64,000 nt of DNA from assembly GCF_018320785.1 (NCBI RefSeq), contig NC_054871.1, positions 17,232,339 through 17,296,338 on the forward strand, written 5' to 3'. The notes beneath the pieces were generated by a model. That model saw only the letters and a list, made by a program, of their open reading frames with translations. It did not search any database and was not told where the DNA came from. Both the position numbers and the translations under genes were made by a program. The DNA is from Cheilinus undulatus. Its lineage: Eukaryota; Chordata; Actinopteri; Labriformes; Labridae. Positions 50,501-63,032 of this stretch are shown here, piece after piece. Within the stretch, counting starts at the first letter, position 1. Each line of letters begins with the position of its first letter.

Positions 50501-53500
50501 AACAGTGTGAGATCAGACGGCTACAGAGTGAGGAAGTCCTGTCAGAGGAACTAGACTACTGATCATTTTGCTCTTTCAGAGATATCTCTAGAAATCATAA
50601 CCCTGAATCTTTATTTTTTAAAATGTATTTAACCAAGAAAACCTCATTGAGATTAAGACACTCATTTGTAAGAGTGTCCTAGCTAAGACAGGCAGCAGCA
50701 ATTCACAGAGTTGAAAACATGAAAAATAAAACAACTACTGAGTCACAGATCAGAAATTCATCAGTCAAAGCTTCTACAACATGAAGCATTTTCCTCCAGT
50801 GCCTTCAATCTACTTTAAAAACAATGTAAGGAGACCAGCTCCTCAAGACTTACATTTTCTGTAACTGAAACTCCTTTAACCCATCTCAAGATGGACTTTG
50901 GATACAGATAGCAAAAATTAAATTTTGTGACAGTCACAGAGCAAAGACTGTAGCTTTAATTCTTCTTTAAATTCAAAAGGCTGTATAATGACAGTGAGAG
51001 ATGTTTGTTTTCTTCCCTTTTTTATTGTAGGAGTGAGAACAAGGCTGAGAGGTAGTGCTGGATATGTGAAACACATGTGCAACCACACATCAAACCAAAT
51101 ATTTCTAAATCTATCTTAACATCGCTACAGGTAAACACTTTGCTGAGTGTTCCGGTTGTGAAACTGTGAAATGACAGACTGAGTTCCTCTTTCTTTCTTA
51201 CCAGACTGGAGAGCATGCCCTGTCGCTCCTTGCGCAGGGTTTTGGCCACCTGAAAAATATCCACCAGCTTCTCAGTCTCAGCGCTGTCCAGCACGTTCCA
51301 CAGAGCACAGAAAACCCCGGTGCGGGACGAGCCATTGCTGGTAAAAGAAAATACGGTTAAAGTTTCATGTAAATTAATGTTTGTACCATCATATAAATAT
51401 AGACCTTTAACAAGAATAGGATTTAAAGAGACACCATGATTGTGTGTTTAATTACTTCCCCTTTTGTCTCGTCGATAGATGAAACAGCAAATCTACTTGC
51501 CTGAATTTGGGTAAAAAGAGTTCTTTTTCTCATTTTTTAGTGAATAAGGGTGAGTCGATCTTTCTTTCTCTGTGAACATCATAGGGGATCTGGATTGGGT
51601 TTATGTTTTGTTTTTTGTTTTTTTTGGTGATGTGCCTTTTTTTCTTTTTTTTTCAAAACAAAATGTCTTGACTTGTCCTCCTGAATGAATGCCAGTAAAG
51701 GAGAGAAGGGTGTGTTTTCTTCCAAAAAAGATTAGAGGCCTTACACTAAGTTGCACTGAGCTATCATTGTGCAAAAAATGTTTGGCTGATGTATACTCAA
51801 AAATCCCATTGCACATTTCCTGAAAGGTTGTCTTACTTGCAGTGGACCACGATGGGATTGTTCCTCTGTGATATGCTGCTGCCACAGTTGTGCTTGATTT
51901 CTTTGATCATATCTGTCAGATCCTGAGCTTTCTCTGGCACCTCTTTGCTCCCCCATTTCAGGAACTGGAAGTGTTTCACTGGCCGACTGTCTTTCCTCTG
52001 AGAAAGTGATGTGTGGTTAAAAAACTTTGACTAAGTATCAGCCACAGATAAATACTAAGGCAGTGCAGTCTTTGCTGCTGCAGTGGTACCTTGACATAGT
52101 GCAGCAACATGTTGCGGGTGGTGAAAGTTGGGGTGATGTCTGTGCCCACCACCTCTACCTCAAACTCCCCAAATGTTTTCTTGTCTTTGTCCCAGTAGGT
52201 GCAGTCAGCCTCCTTTGGACAAAAAGTCACAAAAGATTTTAAACAAATATGTTCATGAAACACTTAAAGTCATTACATTTGCATCACACTATTTTAAAGC
52301 TAGCATGCACACTATACCTTCTCTCCCTCACTACAGTCTGAAAGCATGACGATAGTGGATGCTTTCTTCTGATAAACCATGGACCAGAAGTCAGCTATGG
52401 TGTCCTGCAGAGGAGTCTGAGCAGCGATGAAGATGCGTGGGCCCCAGTAGCCCTGAGTGGAGAAGAAAAATACTCATTTATTTATGTAAAAACCCAAATA
52501 AATGTAACAAATGCTAGAAAACTATTTTTAAGTCTTGACAATTCTTTTTCAGAAACCTAGGATTTTGAATATGATGTTCCACAGGGGAGTATTTATAACT
52601 AATTCTTTGTTCCAAATGCCACTTTCTTTTAAAATTCATGTGTTAATATTTCTGTTTTAAGTTGTTGTTGTAATTGTCTTTACAATCTTGTTAGGGACCA
52701 CATAAATAAAGGTTATCTACTTTCTAATTCATACCTCACCTGCATCATTATCCAATTGGCTGACAAATGTCCTTTAAACTCTATTCTAACAGCTAGATAT
52801 CAAGATCTGCATCAGTACTGTGCTCTTGCTTTCAACCCCAGCATCCATCTGCTGGCTCCAACAGGAGGTTTAAGACACTCTCATCACTCCTCAGATTCTA
52901 CAAGTAAAATATATCTGGGAGGAGGGATGCGGCTGGAGTCTAGATGCATAACTGTGTTCTGCTGCTTCAAGTGTGTTAACTCTTCACAAACATAAGTTGT
53001 ATTTAGTTAAATGTCAGTGAAATGTAGAAATGGGATAAGCTCAAAGTTGTAGCATACATCTATATGTGAGGCATTGATGTATTTAGTTGAATCCTCATCC
53101 TCTTCATCCGATGACTCATCCTCCTCATCCTCATCAGGCTCACTGTCACGACTGCGTCCTTCGTCAAGCTTCAGCAACACTCGGTTATAGTCATCTGTCA
53201 CACAAGAAATGTTATATAAATGCACGCTCTCTGTAAACATCCAAGGCACTCACTGTTTTTCAACAATTGTTTAACTGTGTAATATGATGTTAATCTGTCT
53301 TACTTAAGCAGATACTCACATGGGATGACTGATGAAGAGCGATTCTTCCCCTTGTTCTCTTCTGTAATCCCTGTGTTAAATGTCCTCCAGTTTTTAAAGC
53401 TGGGAACTCTCTGAATCACAAAAAGCCCTTTTTAATCATTAAGTCACTTACAGTGTTAAACGACAGTCTCTAATTTATGGTAACGGCACGTTAAGGGGTA

Positions 53501-56500
53501 AAAGTTAAAGGATATTATTGTTAAAACATTTTTAGGATATAAAATGAGGAAAAAATATGATAGAAGTGGTAAGGGATAAAAGTTTTTAAATGTTTTACAT
53601 CCTTTTCAGACACATTTCAAGATACTACATAACAGCTACCATTACATACTTTTCAGTCATATCTGCTTTATTCATGGAGCACATTTTGAAATACATTAAT
53701 CTAAAGTGCTGCTCGGTGAATAACAGATAAAAAAAAAATTCATAAAAGCAATAACAGCTTAAACCTAACCCTAACATATCATAAATCAGACAGCATAACA
53801 ATACAGAAAGACGGAGACCACAATTCTCATGATGAATTAAAAGAAAAAGGACAAAAATAAGTTTTGTGATGGGATTTAAAAATTAGTAAGGCGGAGGACA
53901 TCTTCATTCTGGGTGTTTTTTTGTCCCTTCACTTTGGGGCCATGGCTAAAATGGTGCAATAATCCCTATATAAGATTATTTAATCACCTAAAAATGAACA
54001 AAATTAGAGTGCCGTACCTCAAACTCATCTTCCATTAAGCTGGGTTCATTGTCTGGGCTTTTCTTTTTAAGCGTGCTCAAGGTGCTGTGCAGCTCAGGCA
54101 GAAGGATCTCAGTTTCTCCAAACTGGTTGTGCTCCAGCAGTGCCTGGTGAATCAGGATGTACTGGGCCTGTGGGAGGAACAATTTACTTGATCTTAGTAA
54201 GCAAACATGCCAGGAATGGAACGAAAGGCAAGGCAGTTATTGGACTGGTTTATTTCTCTAAACACAACACCTTTTTACTTCTGTAGTCACAATGAGAAGA
54301 GTCCTCCCTCTATCTACTGAACATACACACACTTTTCTAAATTTATTACACTTCCAACCCTCTGATAGGCACTAAAACATCAACATACAGCAAATGTTTA
54401 AAGGCAAATATCTGCATGTGTGCAGATATAGTATGCAGCATAAATAATCTAAATCATAGTACAGCACAAAGAATATAAATATTTCAACTAAGGCTGTCAA
54501 GATTAATCCCATTAATCGCAATCAACTACAATCTACAATTAGTGTTATTATTTTTTTATTGCAATTAACCGCATGCTTTAATGTCCCTTTCAACAAACTT
54601 TGGTTAAGCTACTACAGTATCTCCCTGCAGTCACAGTGATGTAAACGAAGTCCACCACTGATCCTTAATGTTGCATTTAATTCAGAAAGCTCACTGTAAA
54701 GAAGTCATTATCATATTATGATATAAGATAGTTACCTTTCTACTGTTTACTTATATCCTTTCAATCCATTGAAAGTTCCTTTTTCGGTGGTTAATTTGAA
54801 GTTTAAGTTTTAAATCTACCTATAAAAGCAGGTCTGTATCCAAACTATAAGTCAATCATCCTTAGTCCAAAACAGTGGAACATCCAAAAATGACCCAAAA
54901 ACAGATTTAAATGTGAATAACAGAATTTTAGAATTATATAAAAAGGCTGTTACCACAGAAATCCTGAGAATAACTGCAGCTGAAAATTGTAATCTTCTGA
55001 TAACCCTACTTTCAATTGATTATGACTACTGGGGCCTTTCAGGAGTAATTCAGTATCCTGAAACAGTTTCAAAGTCAGTCTTGTAGAACAAAGTGGTGCT
55101 ATGATCTCCTGCTTTAAGCATTATATAAATTCTCACTTAATAAAGTATAATCGGTGTTGCTAGTTTACCTCGACTTGAACCATCAAACATCTCTGTCTGC
55201 GGAGTTTGACTACGTATCCGTAGATGTCCACTCTGCCCTCCGCATCAAGACACTCCATCATGGCATCGATGCCAATGTACGTGCCTGTCCTGCCGACCCC
55301 CGCACTGCGTGAGATAATGACGTCAGTTATGAAAATTACTACACATTTCAAGGCTAGTTTTTGAATAAAATAGTAAGACAGATGTCTGATGAGTCTTGAA
55401 TTTCAATGAGACCCCCTTTTCCCTGTCATGGATGCAGTAAACCAGTATTATGAGTTTTTGAAGCAAAATAATTTGGTTAATTATATTAATGGCTGGAGTT
55501 AGACATTTGTCTACATTTCTCACAGTAAGAGCAACTCATTAAGGCAGCTTTTCAAATTAAAAGTCCAGTTTAGCATCACTAAAATGTCACGTCCATCATC
55601 CACCAGTGTTTATTTAGCATGATAAAGTTAAAATTGAGTTTAACCATCTTTCCGCACAGTGTGTATCAGTACAACAGAATACAGCTTAGCATCTAACCAT
55701 ATGATAGGCCAACTGCAGTTAAAGGTTTATATAGAAAGAAATCTGCAAAATGAACCATAAACCAATGGCATGGTGACAGTATAGTGTAACAGCATGACTG
55801 TAATAGATGTGCACAACTTGTTTTACTGTTAGCAGAATGTTTGTGATTTTGATACAGGCAGAAGTAAATGTTCAGCTGCCCAGAGTGGGACTATGTTCTT
55901 ACCTGCAGTGGACAACAATGGGCCCACTGAAGAAGTTTTTGAATTCGTTGACACGCCGCCTCAGTTTTAGGAGGAGATGTGGCTCCCCCGGGACGCCGTG
56001 GTCAGGCCAGCTGATGAACTGGATGTGGGTTACCTCTCTCTCTGAGTTCTTATCTCTTTTCTGCAAATGGAAATGCAAGGTCCAGAACAAAAACATACAG
56101 GGAATTAGCAACAGAACATAAACACAGATGGTCAGAAAGCCTTCAATGGACATGGAAACAACTTACATTAATAAGGCTGAGACGGCGGATGGTGTAATCT
56201 GGACAGTTGTCCTCCGAGTTCAGTTTCACGATGAACTCCTCAAAGATCTCTGCCTCCTGCACCGTAGATGGCCAGTACTGTGCACACTTCACCTATTATT
56301 CCCCAAAGAGGAGAAGGATAGTAAAAAACTTATTTTCACATGTGTCACATTATTAACTATGTCCACTTTGACCCAAAAAGTCAAATATTCAGCTGAAGTT
56401 AGCAGATAGCAACAAAAACAACAACAAGATGGCATGCTCCAAGATTCCAGACAGTGTGAATTTAGGCTTAATAGGTATATGTGGTAGAGTATTTATTATT

Positions 56501-59500
56501 TTAGATTGTCAAGACAAAAACAAAAGTCAACAAAAAGTTAAAATTCCTTAACGTACCCTGTTTCCCTCTTCACAACGTGTCACCATAACAATGATGGATG
56601 ACTGCTGCTCCCACACCATCCGCCAGAAGTCGCCGACAGTCTCGTCCTTTGGACCTTTAAAACACACATTATTATTAGATGTCTGCTGCACAAAGACATG
56701 CACATCCAGAATCAAACAAAAATCGAGTGTATAGTGTTATTTCAGGCAGGCCAATGAGTCAAGCACTGCTATAGATTTGAGATCAGCTGATCTCACATAA
56801 GCCTTCACATTCATGCTGCCTTATTTAAACTGCTCTAGCCTGGCTATGCTTTTCTGCTTCCTCTGTAAGCCACTTTTTGCAACCCTTCTCCACCCCAGCT
56901 ACTCCTTTTATTGTGTTTCTGACTTAATCAGTGTCATTGATGTCTGCTCTGCTTTGGGTTTTTTGCTGCTTCTTTCCCTGCCTCAGGCTTTCTTTGCAGG
57001 CAAAGGAAAGCAGAACCTATGCTGAGGGCAGGGGAACAGCCAGGGGAATAAAGGAAGTAAGTGCAAATTAATAACTGCTAATAAAAAATATTTAATGAAT
57101 ATTTGTATTACCTTGAGCTGCGATGTACTTTTTTGGTTCCTTGAAGCCCTGCAAAAGGAAAACACCAGATGTTTAATAGTGTGGATTCCCAGAAATCCCC
57201 CAAACTTTATGTAGACCTCATAACTTTGATGCAAGTACATTCATTAATGCTTTCAGTGCTTTTTTATCAGTGTGTAGTTTGTTCATGTATCATCATTTCT
57301 GTGGGTGAAGCAGTAGAAGTAAAGGTAGTTGAGCATGTTTAGAATATTGTCATACATCAATGAAGCTGGCGTTGATGTAGTCACAGCCTGCCTCTCCATT
57401 TCCAGTGGTCAGCTGCACGCGGTTGTGGTCATCTAGTTTAAAACAGAAAAAAAATTACCTCTGTAGGAAATAAAATCAAAAAGACATGTAAAAAAAAAAA
57501 ATATGCTGGCTTCGTAACAACATTATGTCAGAATGCTTTAGAAATATAATAACTATGCTACAGTACTACTGAGATGATAAACTTATTCAATCAACCTTTA
57601 AAATGATTGCCATCCAGCCAGTTGTGGTTACAGTTTCTTTATCAATCCAAAGGCATAAAGGCACAAATAAAAATCTGTAACAGTATAAAACAAACAAACA
57701 AAAAAACAAATCTACAAACTTGCAGTGACAGTAAACCTCCTGCTTTATCAATATAAACTTGATACCTTTCTAGGATCCCACACCTAATCTACACCCTGAT
57801 ATCCTTACATCTATACATGTGCTGTAGTCTAGCAGTGCTACCCTCTATACAAAAACACTACTGTAAAATGGCTAGATAATAAACCCCTACTTTGGCTCTC
57901 ACTGTTGTATTTAGAAAACAGTTCATCAAGGATAAAAACTGTGATTAAAACAGATAATCACAGTCTGAACAGAACAGATGTTCTTTTTTATTCTTTGACT
58001 CAAACTAACATGGGAGGATGTCCACATAGCGGTTCTTCGGGCTGTTGCAGGACTTCTTGGCCTCTTTCACTGCATACCTGGAGAAGATTCTGGGGATGCT
58101 CTGAAAGTAGAAACATCTCACGTCAGTGTGAACAAACAGCAGCAGCAGTACCACATATATTTTTGCTTCTCTTTTATTTGCCACTTCTCCTCTAAATATA
58201 CGTTAAAGTGCATTTGGATACCTGAAACTCTGCCAGGAAAAGTCTACCCTCATCAGCCAACTTCCTCTTGTAAGCGTCCAGCAGGAGCTCAGCTGCGATG
58301 GGCTCAACAGGCATCAGGTTCTCCTCATCATCTTCACAAACAAACCAGACAGGAGATGAGGCAAAAAGACCAATGCCAGGGACAGAATTTCAAACAGAGG
58401 CACTAACTTAAGAAGGATGGCATTAAGGCTGTGTGAAAATTTACACATTCTGTCTCCACTCATCAGATCTACTTTAACTACCAACATTTTAGTATCTTAA
58501 AGATCTTGTAGTCATGCATACTACAAAAAAAGTATCACAAAACTGGCAGCATTTAAATCCTCTTAGCCTACTGACTCAAAAGAAAATGCTGTCCAAAGTC
58601 ACAATTTAAAATGCTAACAGAAGGCAATGTGTGCTAAGTAAATAACTGCCAGCAGAGCTATAATAGTTTATTTAAAAGTCCTATCTTCATTGAGGAAAAT
58701 AGCCAACCATGAAAATAATGTGGTATTTTTGAAAGGGGGTTGTAAGAGGTTTTTGTCAGTAATAAGTTTATAGGCCACAGGAGATGAAGGTCAGCATAGC
58801 CCCTTTAGGAGAAGTCAGCATGAGTGTGGGCAGAGAAACAAGGCAATACAACAGACAGGTCATCTTCTCCATGCATTTCAGCTTAATTTAAGAAATACTC
58901 AGCTAAAAAAACAAAGTCAGGGGGCATAACTTTTTGACAAATATTTCCTGTTTAAATATTTGTCAAATTGTACACAGTTATAAATAAATCAGGCAAAATA
59001 TCTGCAGCTTGATGTGTCTGGCTCCTATTCTTTTAACATCCTCTTAAAAGTATCAAATAAGATTGATTTGATTGATTTGCTCATTAAGTTTCCAGTCTTT
59101 TTGCAATTCCTTCAGGAGGAGCAACATTAGAAGTATTTTCTCCAATTTCAGTTCTGGCGTTTAGAGCCTACACACAAAAATCATCCAACATGTGTTTCAA
59201 CGAACAGTCATGGGTGGGAGATTTACCCCTGCTGTCTGCAGCACTCACCATCCAGAGCTCTCTACTGTTCTGATCTCCTTCAGTTATAACAAATTATACT
59301 GAAAAACCAGAAGAACTGAATGGAAATTGTCTGAAAACTAAAGCATGTTTTTGGGCCTTGTTTTTCTTACACACAACCTATGGTCCACACAATATGTTGC
59401 CATGATCAAAACACTCTTTGTCTGCTGTAGCCATTACTGTACTGTGCTGCATCAGCTGGGCAGAGTGGACATCTACAGATACATAGTTGGCCTGTTACAC

Positions 59501-62500
59501 TGTAGACTTATACAGCTGATCAGTGCAGGCAGAGAGATATAAGCAGTATGACTAGAAACTAGAAAAGCATTTGGAGAGCGCAGACCTACGCCATTAGCCC
59601 TATCTCCCAATGGTACAGAATCCTTTAAAAAATTCCTGGATCCAGATGGTGATCCAGATCACTCTTAAAATCTAATCAGTTCTTCCTTATGACATTTATG
59701 ACATTCCCTGAAAATTTCATCAAAATCCGTCCATAACTTTTTGAGTTATGTTGCAAACGCTTCAAAAATGCTGAACTATTTCATTACAAATTTAAGGGTG
59801 CCCTATCAGATTTTTGGTGCAAAGGCCTTGGATCCACCTCTGATGGAAGTAATAAAATACTGAAGCAGTGGGAATTTGCTCATACTTAAAAAGAGCAGTG
59901 TAGACTATTTTTAAAATAAATGAAACTCCTTTCACGTTATCATGTTGGATCATGTATACACTTTCATGTTCAGATTATCTAAAATATAAATCATTTGTTA
60001 AAGTACAAGAAGAGTGCCAGTTTTACACAACTATAGACCAGTGATAGCCAACGCGTGGCTCTTTTGTGACAACTTTTTTTGACATCAGAAATGATCCATT
60101 TTAAGTCACATTAATCAGTTTTTCCCCACACTTGTACAATTTAGGGCTTTAAATGTTGAATTCAATCATCAACTGTTATTTTTTCTCTGTATATTTCCTG
60201 TAAGTCATGTGTGCAGATAATAACATGCAAGAAAAATATCACTGATTCTTGAGAAAAGGGACAAAACATGTTCTGAACTTTACTTTTACCTGAGAGGCTA
60301 CAATCATTTGAAGTGGATATTTGTGTAAGTTGAGGTCTCATCTAGCAGTTATTTGTAGCAACAAATTTTTAAATTCAACACTTTTGTTTTCCAAAATATG
60401 ACTTTTGTTACGGCCCCAGCTGCATCCCCTCTCCTATGTGTGAGATTAACCTCTGTGGAGTGTTCTGTGTGTGCATGTGGGTGTGTTTGTGTGAGTGTGC
60501 TGTGATCTTCAGGTAATGTCATCCACCTGTGCTGCCAGCTGAGAAGCTTGATTGGGGTGCAGCTGAGCTGAAGCAATTAGCCAATCAGAGAGGACCTGCA
60601 CCTACAAACGCTCCCTGAAACAACAGTCTACGGCAGCTTGGTTCAGAATCAGCTTGCCCCTGTGCCTCTTGTCCAGATAGCCCTTGAAGTTAACTTTGAA
60701 TTGTTCTAACTAGAACTTAGTGTTTGCTTTGTTAACTACAGCTGGTTATCTTTGTAAACTGTTCTTAATTAGAAATTGTTATTGTTTATGAGGTACTCGT
60801 TCACTAAGATTGGGCCAGGAATTTAGTTTAGTTTAATTCACACACACACATTCACATTAGGTTGCTTTTATTGTTTAGTCTCACTAGGATTTAGGTGTGC
60901 TGTTCCTTTTTGATATTAGATTTGGGTAGATAGAGTAGGCACTTAAGTTATCTTTATTTATTTTCACAAACTAGGAGGCTAGCTGCTAAACCTTAGTTTT
61001 AGTCCCCCTTTATATTCTTTTACAGGTAGGATCAGCATCCTCTGGTCCTTTCAGTTACCTCCTGTTTCTCACCGTTGGTAAAACAATTTTACCTCTTTTG
61101 TTATTAAATAACTTTTGGTTTAACCAATTCAATCTGGTTTTGTTATTTCCATTTTCCCCCAGGAGCCGGGTCGTAACAACTTTCTTGCTTATCATATCTT
61201 GATGTTTGTCAACTATTTAATTCATTTCATTTATTCAAGATGACTGTCAAGTTTTCAGTAATATAATACTGGTATATAGTAATGATATTTAATTTAAAAA
61301 GGCATTATTTTTACATATTTTTGTATTTTTTTCACTCATCTTTAAGATGCACCATATTAAAGTAATAATTTCCAATAAAGTTGATATTATTGTGTATAGA
61401 TTAGCTGGTATTTTAACACATAAGCAGAATAAAAATGAACAGAGGACATTTTTTTGTAAACATTAACTGACAGAGAGATTCACACCCACAGGTTTTGATT
61501 GTGGCTCTTGCAAAGAGGTGCTCTGTGGTTGAACAGTTGTGAGCACCACTGATATAGACTAATACACATTCACTTCTATACAAGATTGCCAAAGAGCCAA
61601 GGTGAAGTCTACTCACTTATTGCTGTGATAAGTTTGATGTTCTCACTCATATCCCTGCAAAGATATTGGTCAAGATTAGCTGACATTTTTAAATTATATA
61701 TTAAAAGTTACTGTCAACTGCAGACAAAAGAGCAGCACAAGCCCTTGTAATAGCAGTTAATTAAACACTGTAACTCTGCATGCTGTCTTCCTCAGTGCAA
61801 TCACGAAAGTTCACAAAAACCAGGAGAAAAGTCAGACTCCAAACGTGCAGGAGAAGAGATGCTTACTCAGACTGTCTGCGCTTCAGAATAAAAATCTTAT
61901 AGACAACCAAAAGCAGGGCCACAGATGTGAGGATGATGAGGAAGATGAGGAACCCAATTACAGCTTTGTCATTGTCTGTAAAGGAAGCCATGAGAAAAAA
62001 GATATAATATTAAAGATGCACTCTATGGGAAAACATGCAAATGTTGTACTATGTTCATTACGTTGTAAACAGCACATACAGAGAGTGTTGACTTCCTTTT
62101 TTTTCACATTGCCATAATGATCTTTGTTGACAGCAGTAACCTGGAAACACAGAATAAAAACTTTATAAGAAATTGCAATATTTTAAGAAAAAAGAAAATT
62201 AAAGCTATTAAAATACTTCTAAAAGCAAACATTTCAATCAAACAAACCTCTACGTCGTATGTAGCAAGGTAGCTCAGATCTTTGAATTCAAACTCGCATT
62301 TGCTCGTTTTATTTTCTTTCTTTATCATAAAGGCACTGCTTTGGTAAAGGCTGGCAATGTATTTCCCTCCAGGTCCATGAAATTGTCCTGAATGTTCGCA
62401 GGTCACTCTTATCACATTATTTTCAGGGTTGCTCACTGATAGTGTATGGACATCATCTGGTGCTGTGAAAAAATAACATCTTTTGCTTTACATTCAAGAC

Positions 62501-63032
62501 TCTCAGTGTCACATGTTCAGAATAAAAGAGACTGAATACTGTCATTTGAGTCAACAGGATAAGCAACCATTAAAGCTTCTCAGAGAGATTCTACAGTTTG
62601 TGTCCATTTGAGTGAACATTTTGAACACACCAAACTTTTTACTACTCTGGCTTCATAGCTGATCTGAGCCCTGCCTGGTTAAATGTTCACCAGAAGGCTA
62701 ACACCGTTGTTGCTGAGCCGTAATTTTAAGTTGCTGTTCAAAGCTGACTTAAAGCCTACACACAGTTATTTTACTTCACATTCAACAACACATTCAGTAA
62801 ACACACCATCTTAGCTGACTCATAGCTGGGATGGTCTCTTCATATTTTACAGATGTTGACTGTAGTCATCTCCAAAAGAAAATGCTCTGAAACTTACTGT
62901 CACTCTTAGTCTTCAGTTGACCTGATGCTGGTTTACCAACTTTAACTTGGTCATATGTGGCCTGGGCCTGACAGACATAGTCAGTAAACGGATCCAGTCC
63001 AACAACTTCACACATGTCTCCTGTGGTCTGGA
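47255..63032 (-). CDS. ptprc: Receptor tyrosine phosphatase C / CD45 (3' part, 21 exons)
   Basis: Twenty-one minus-strand exons join without a phase error into 882 residues plus a stop; the signal peptide and first ectodomain exons lie beyond the window. Order: fibronectin-III segments, one transmembrane helix, a wedge/juxtamembrane segment, phosphatase domain D1, domain D2 with an acidic insert, and a C-terminal tail. Identification as CD45, and not another receptor phosphatase, rests on the juxtamembrane block [20 protein letters not shown], the acidic D2 insert, [19 protein letters not shown] and the Cys-containing FN3 sequence. CD45 is the leukocyte membrane phosphatase that dephosphorylates the inhibitory tyrosine of Src-family kinases and so sets antigen-receptor thresholds. 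The alternatively spliced 5' exons of CD45 are not in this window. Exon groups are given in the next four entries. Confidence 0.96.
49131..49247. repeat. Small MITE-like repeat
   Basis: Inverted ends TTAGGGGATGGGTATCAAAA and, on the minus strand, TTAGGGATGAGTATCGAAAA about 115 bases apart; this pattern is common in fish genomes. Related sequence precedes it from about 48863 (GGGTTGGGTATAG). No clear target duplication. Confidence 0.5.
50610..50730. repeat. Interspersed repeat fragment
   Basis: ATTTAACCAAGAAAACCTCA, TTGAGATTAAGACACTC and GTCCTAGCTAAGACAGGCAG resemble a fish repeat containing the word ATTTAACCAGG. Class unknown. Confidence 0.35.
51202..53410 (-). CDS. ptprc: ptprc: phosphatase domain D2 exons
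   Basis: Exons 53410-53320, 53194-53058, 52452-52318, 52212-52090, 51997-51837 and 51337-51202. They encode [30 protein letters not shown], a 15-residue acidic insert with Ser ([15 protein letters not shown]) of the casein-kinase-2 type known in CD45, [52 protein letters not shown], the degenerate WPD loop [14 protein letters not shown], and the P-loop [17 protein letters not shown]. The WPD acid is missing (WGS), so D2 should be catalytically weak or dead, as in mammals, although the Cys and Arg of the P-loop are both kept. Confidence 0.95.
54018..58331 (-). CDS. ptprc: ptprc: phosphatase domain D1 exons
   Basis: Exons 58331-58222, 58100-58010, 57432-57356, 57148-57112, 56654-56557, 56292-56167, 56060-55903, 55304-55169 and 54167-54018. 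They encode the wedge helix ([20 protein letters not shown]), the phosphotyrosine loop [48 protein letters not shown], the WPD loop [14 protein letters not shown], the catalytic P-loop [12 protein letters not shown] (Cys and Arg intact, split by an intron after HC and part of Ser) and the Q-loop region [19 protein letters not shown]. All catalytic elements are present, so D1 should be active. The last exon carries the linker to D2 (SLMEDEFE). Confidence 0.95.
54490..54680. repeat. Interspersed repeat fragment (GGCTGTCAAGATTAA type)
   Basis: GGCTGTCAAGATTAATCCCA then TTAATCGCAATCAAC and GCAATTAACCGCATG resemble the left part of a common fish DNA-transposon-derived repeat. The right end was not located. 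In a ptprc intron. Confidence 0.35.
59595..59770 (+). repeat. Retroposon-like repeat fragment
   Basis: CCCTATCTCCCAATGGTACA, AATTCCTGGATCCAGATGG, GAAAATTTCATCAAAATCCG and CCATAACTTTTTGAGTTATG are words of a very widespread animal repeat tail, probably from a non-LTR retroposon. No poly(A) or duplication was found. Confidence 0.5.
60039..61551. mobile_element. hAT-type element with nested solo LTR
   Basis: Ends CAGTGATAGCCAACGCGTGG and GAGCACCACTG; flanks CTATAGAC (60031-60038) and ATATAGAC (61552-61559) match at 7 of 8 bases. Excluding the nested LTR it is about 740 bases, non-coding, in a ptprc intron. Confidence 0.8.
60406..61178. mobile_element. Solo LTR of a retrotransposon
   Basis: Begins TGTTACGGCC and ends GTCGTAACA (TG...CA), flanked by a perfect 5-bp duplication ACTTT (60401-60405 and 61179-61183). 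The 773-bp length, TG/CA ends and 5-bp duplication are typical of an LTR left after recombination of a full element. No gag or pol sequence is present. The family was not assigned. Confidence 0.75.
61617..63032 (-). CDS. ptprc: ptprc: ectodomain end, transmembrane and juxtamembrane exons
   Basis: Exons 63032-62898, 62462-62248, 62140-62080, 61975-61867 and 61654-61617. The first two encode FN3-like sequence with paired cysteines ([56 protein letters not shown]). The third finishes the ectodomain (VNKDHYGNV). The fourth encodes the single membrane helix ([18 protein letters not shown]) followed by the stop-transfer residues KRRQ. The 38-base fifth exon adds [12 protein letters not shown]. An N-glycosylation sequon (NKTS) is visible in the second. 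Confidence 0.93.

Larger units (their letters stand above)
47582..51201 (-). other. ptprc: Last ptprc intron
   Basis: 3.6 kb without exons. It holds a small MITE-like repeat at 49131-49247 and an interspersed-repeat fragment near 50610-50730 (listed separately). The plus-strand ORF at 48528-48776 has no recognised domain. Confidence 0.5.
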
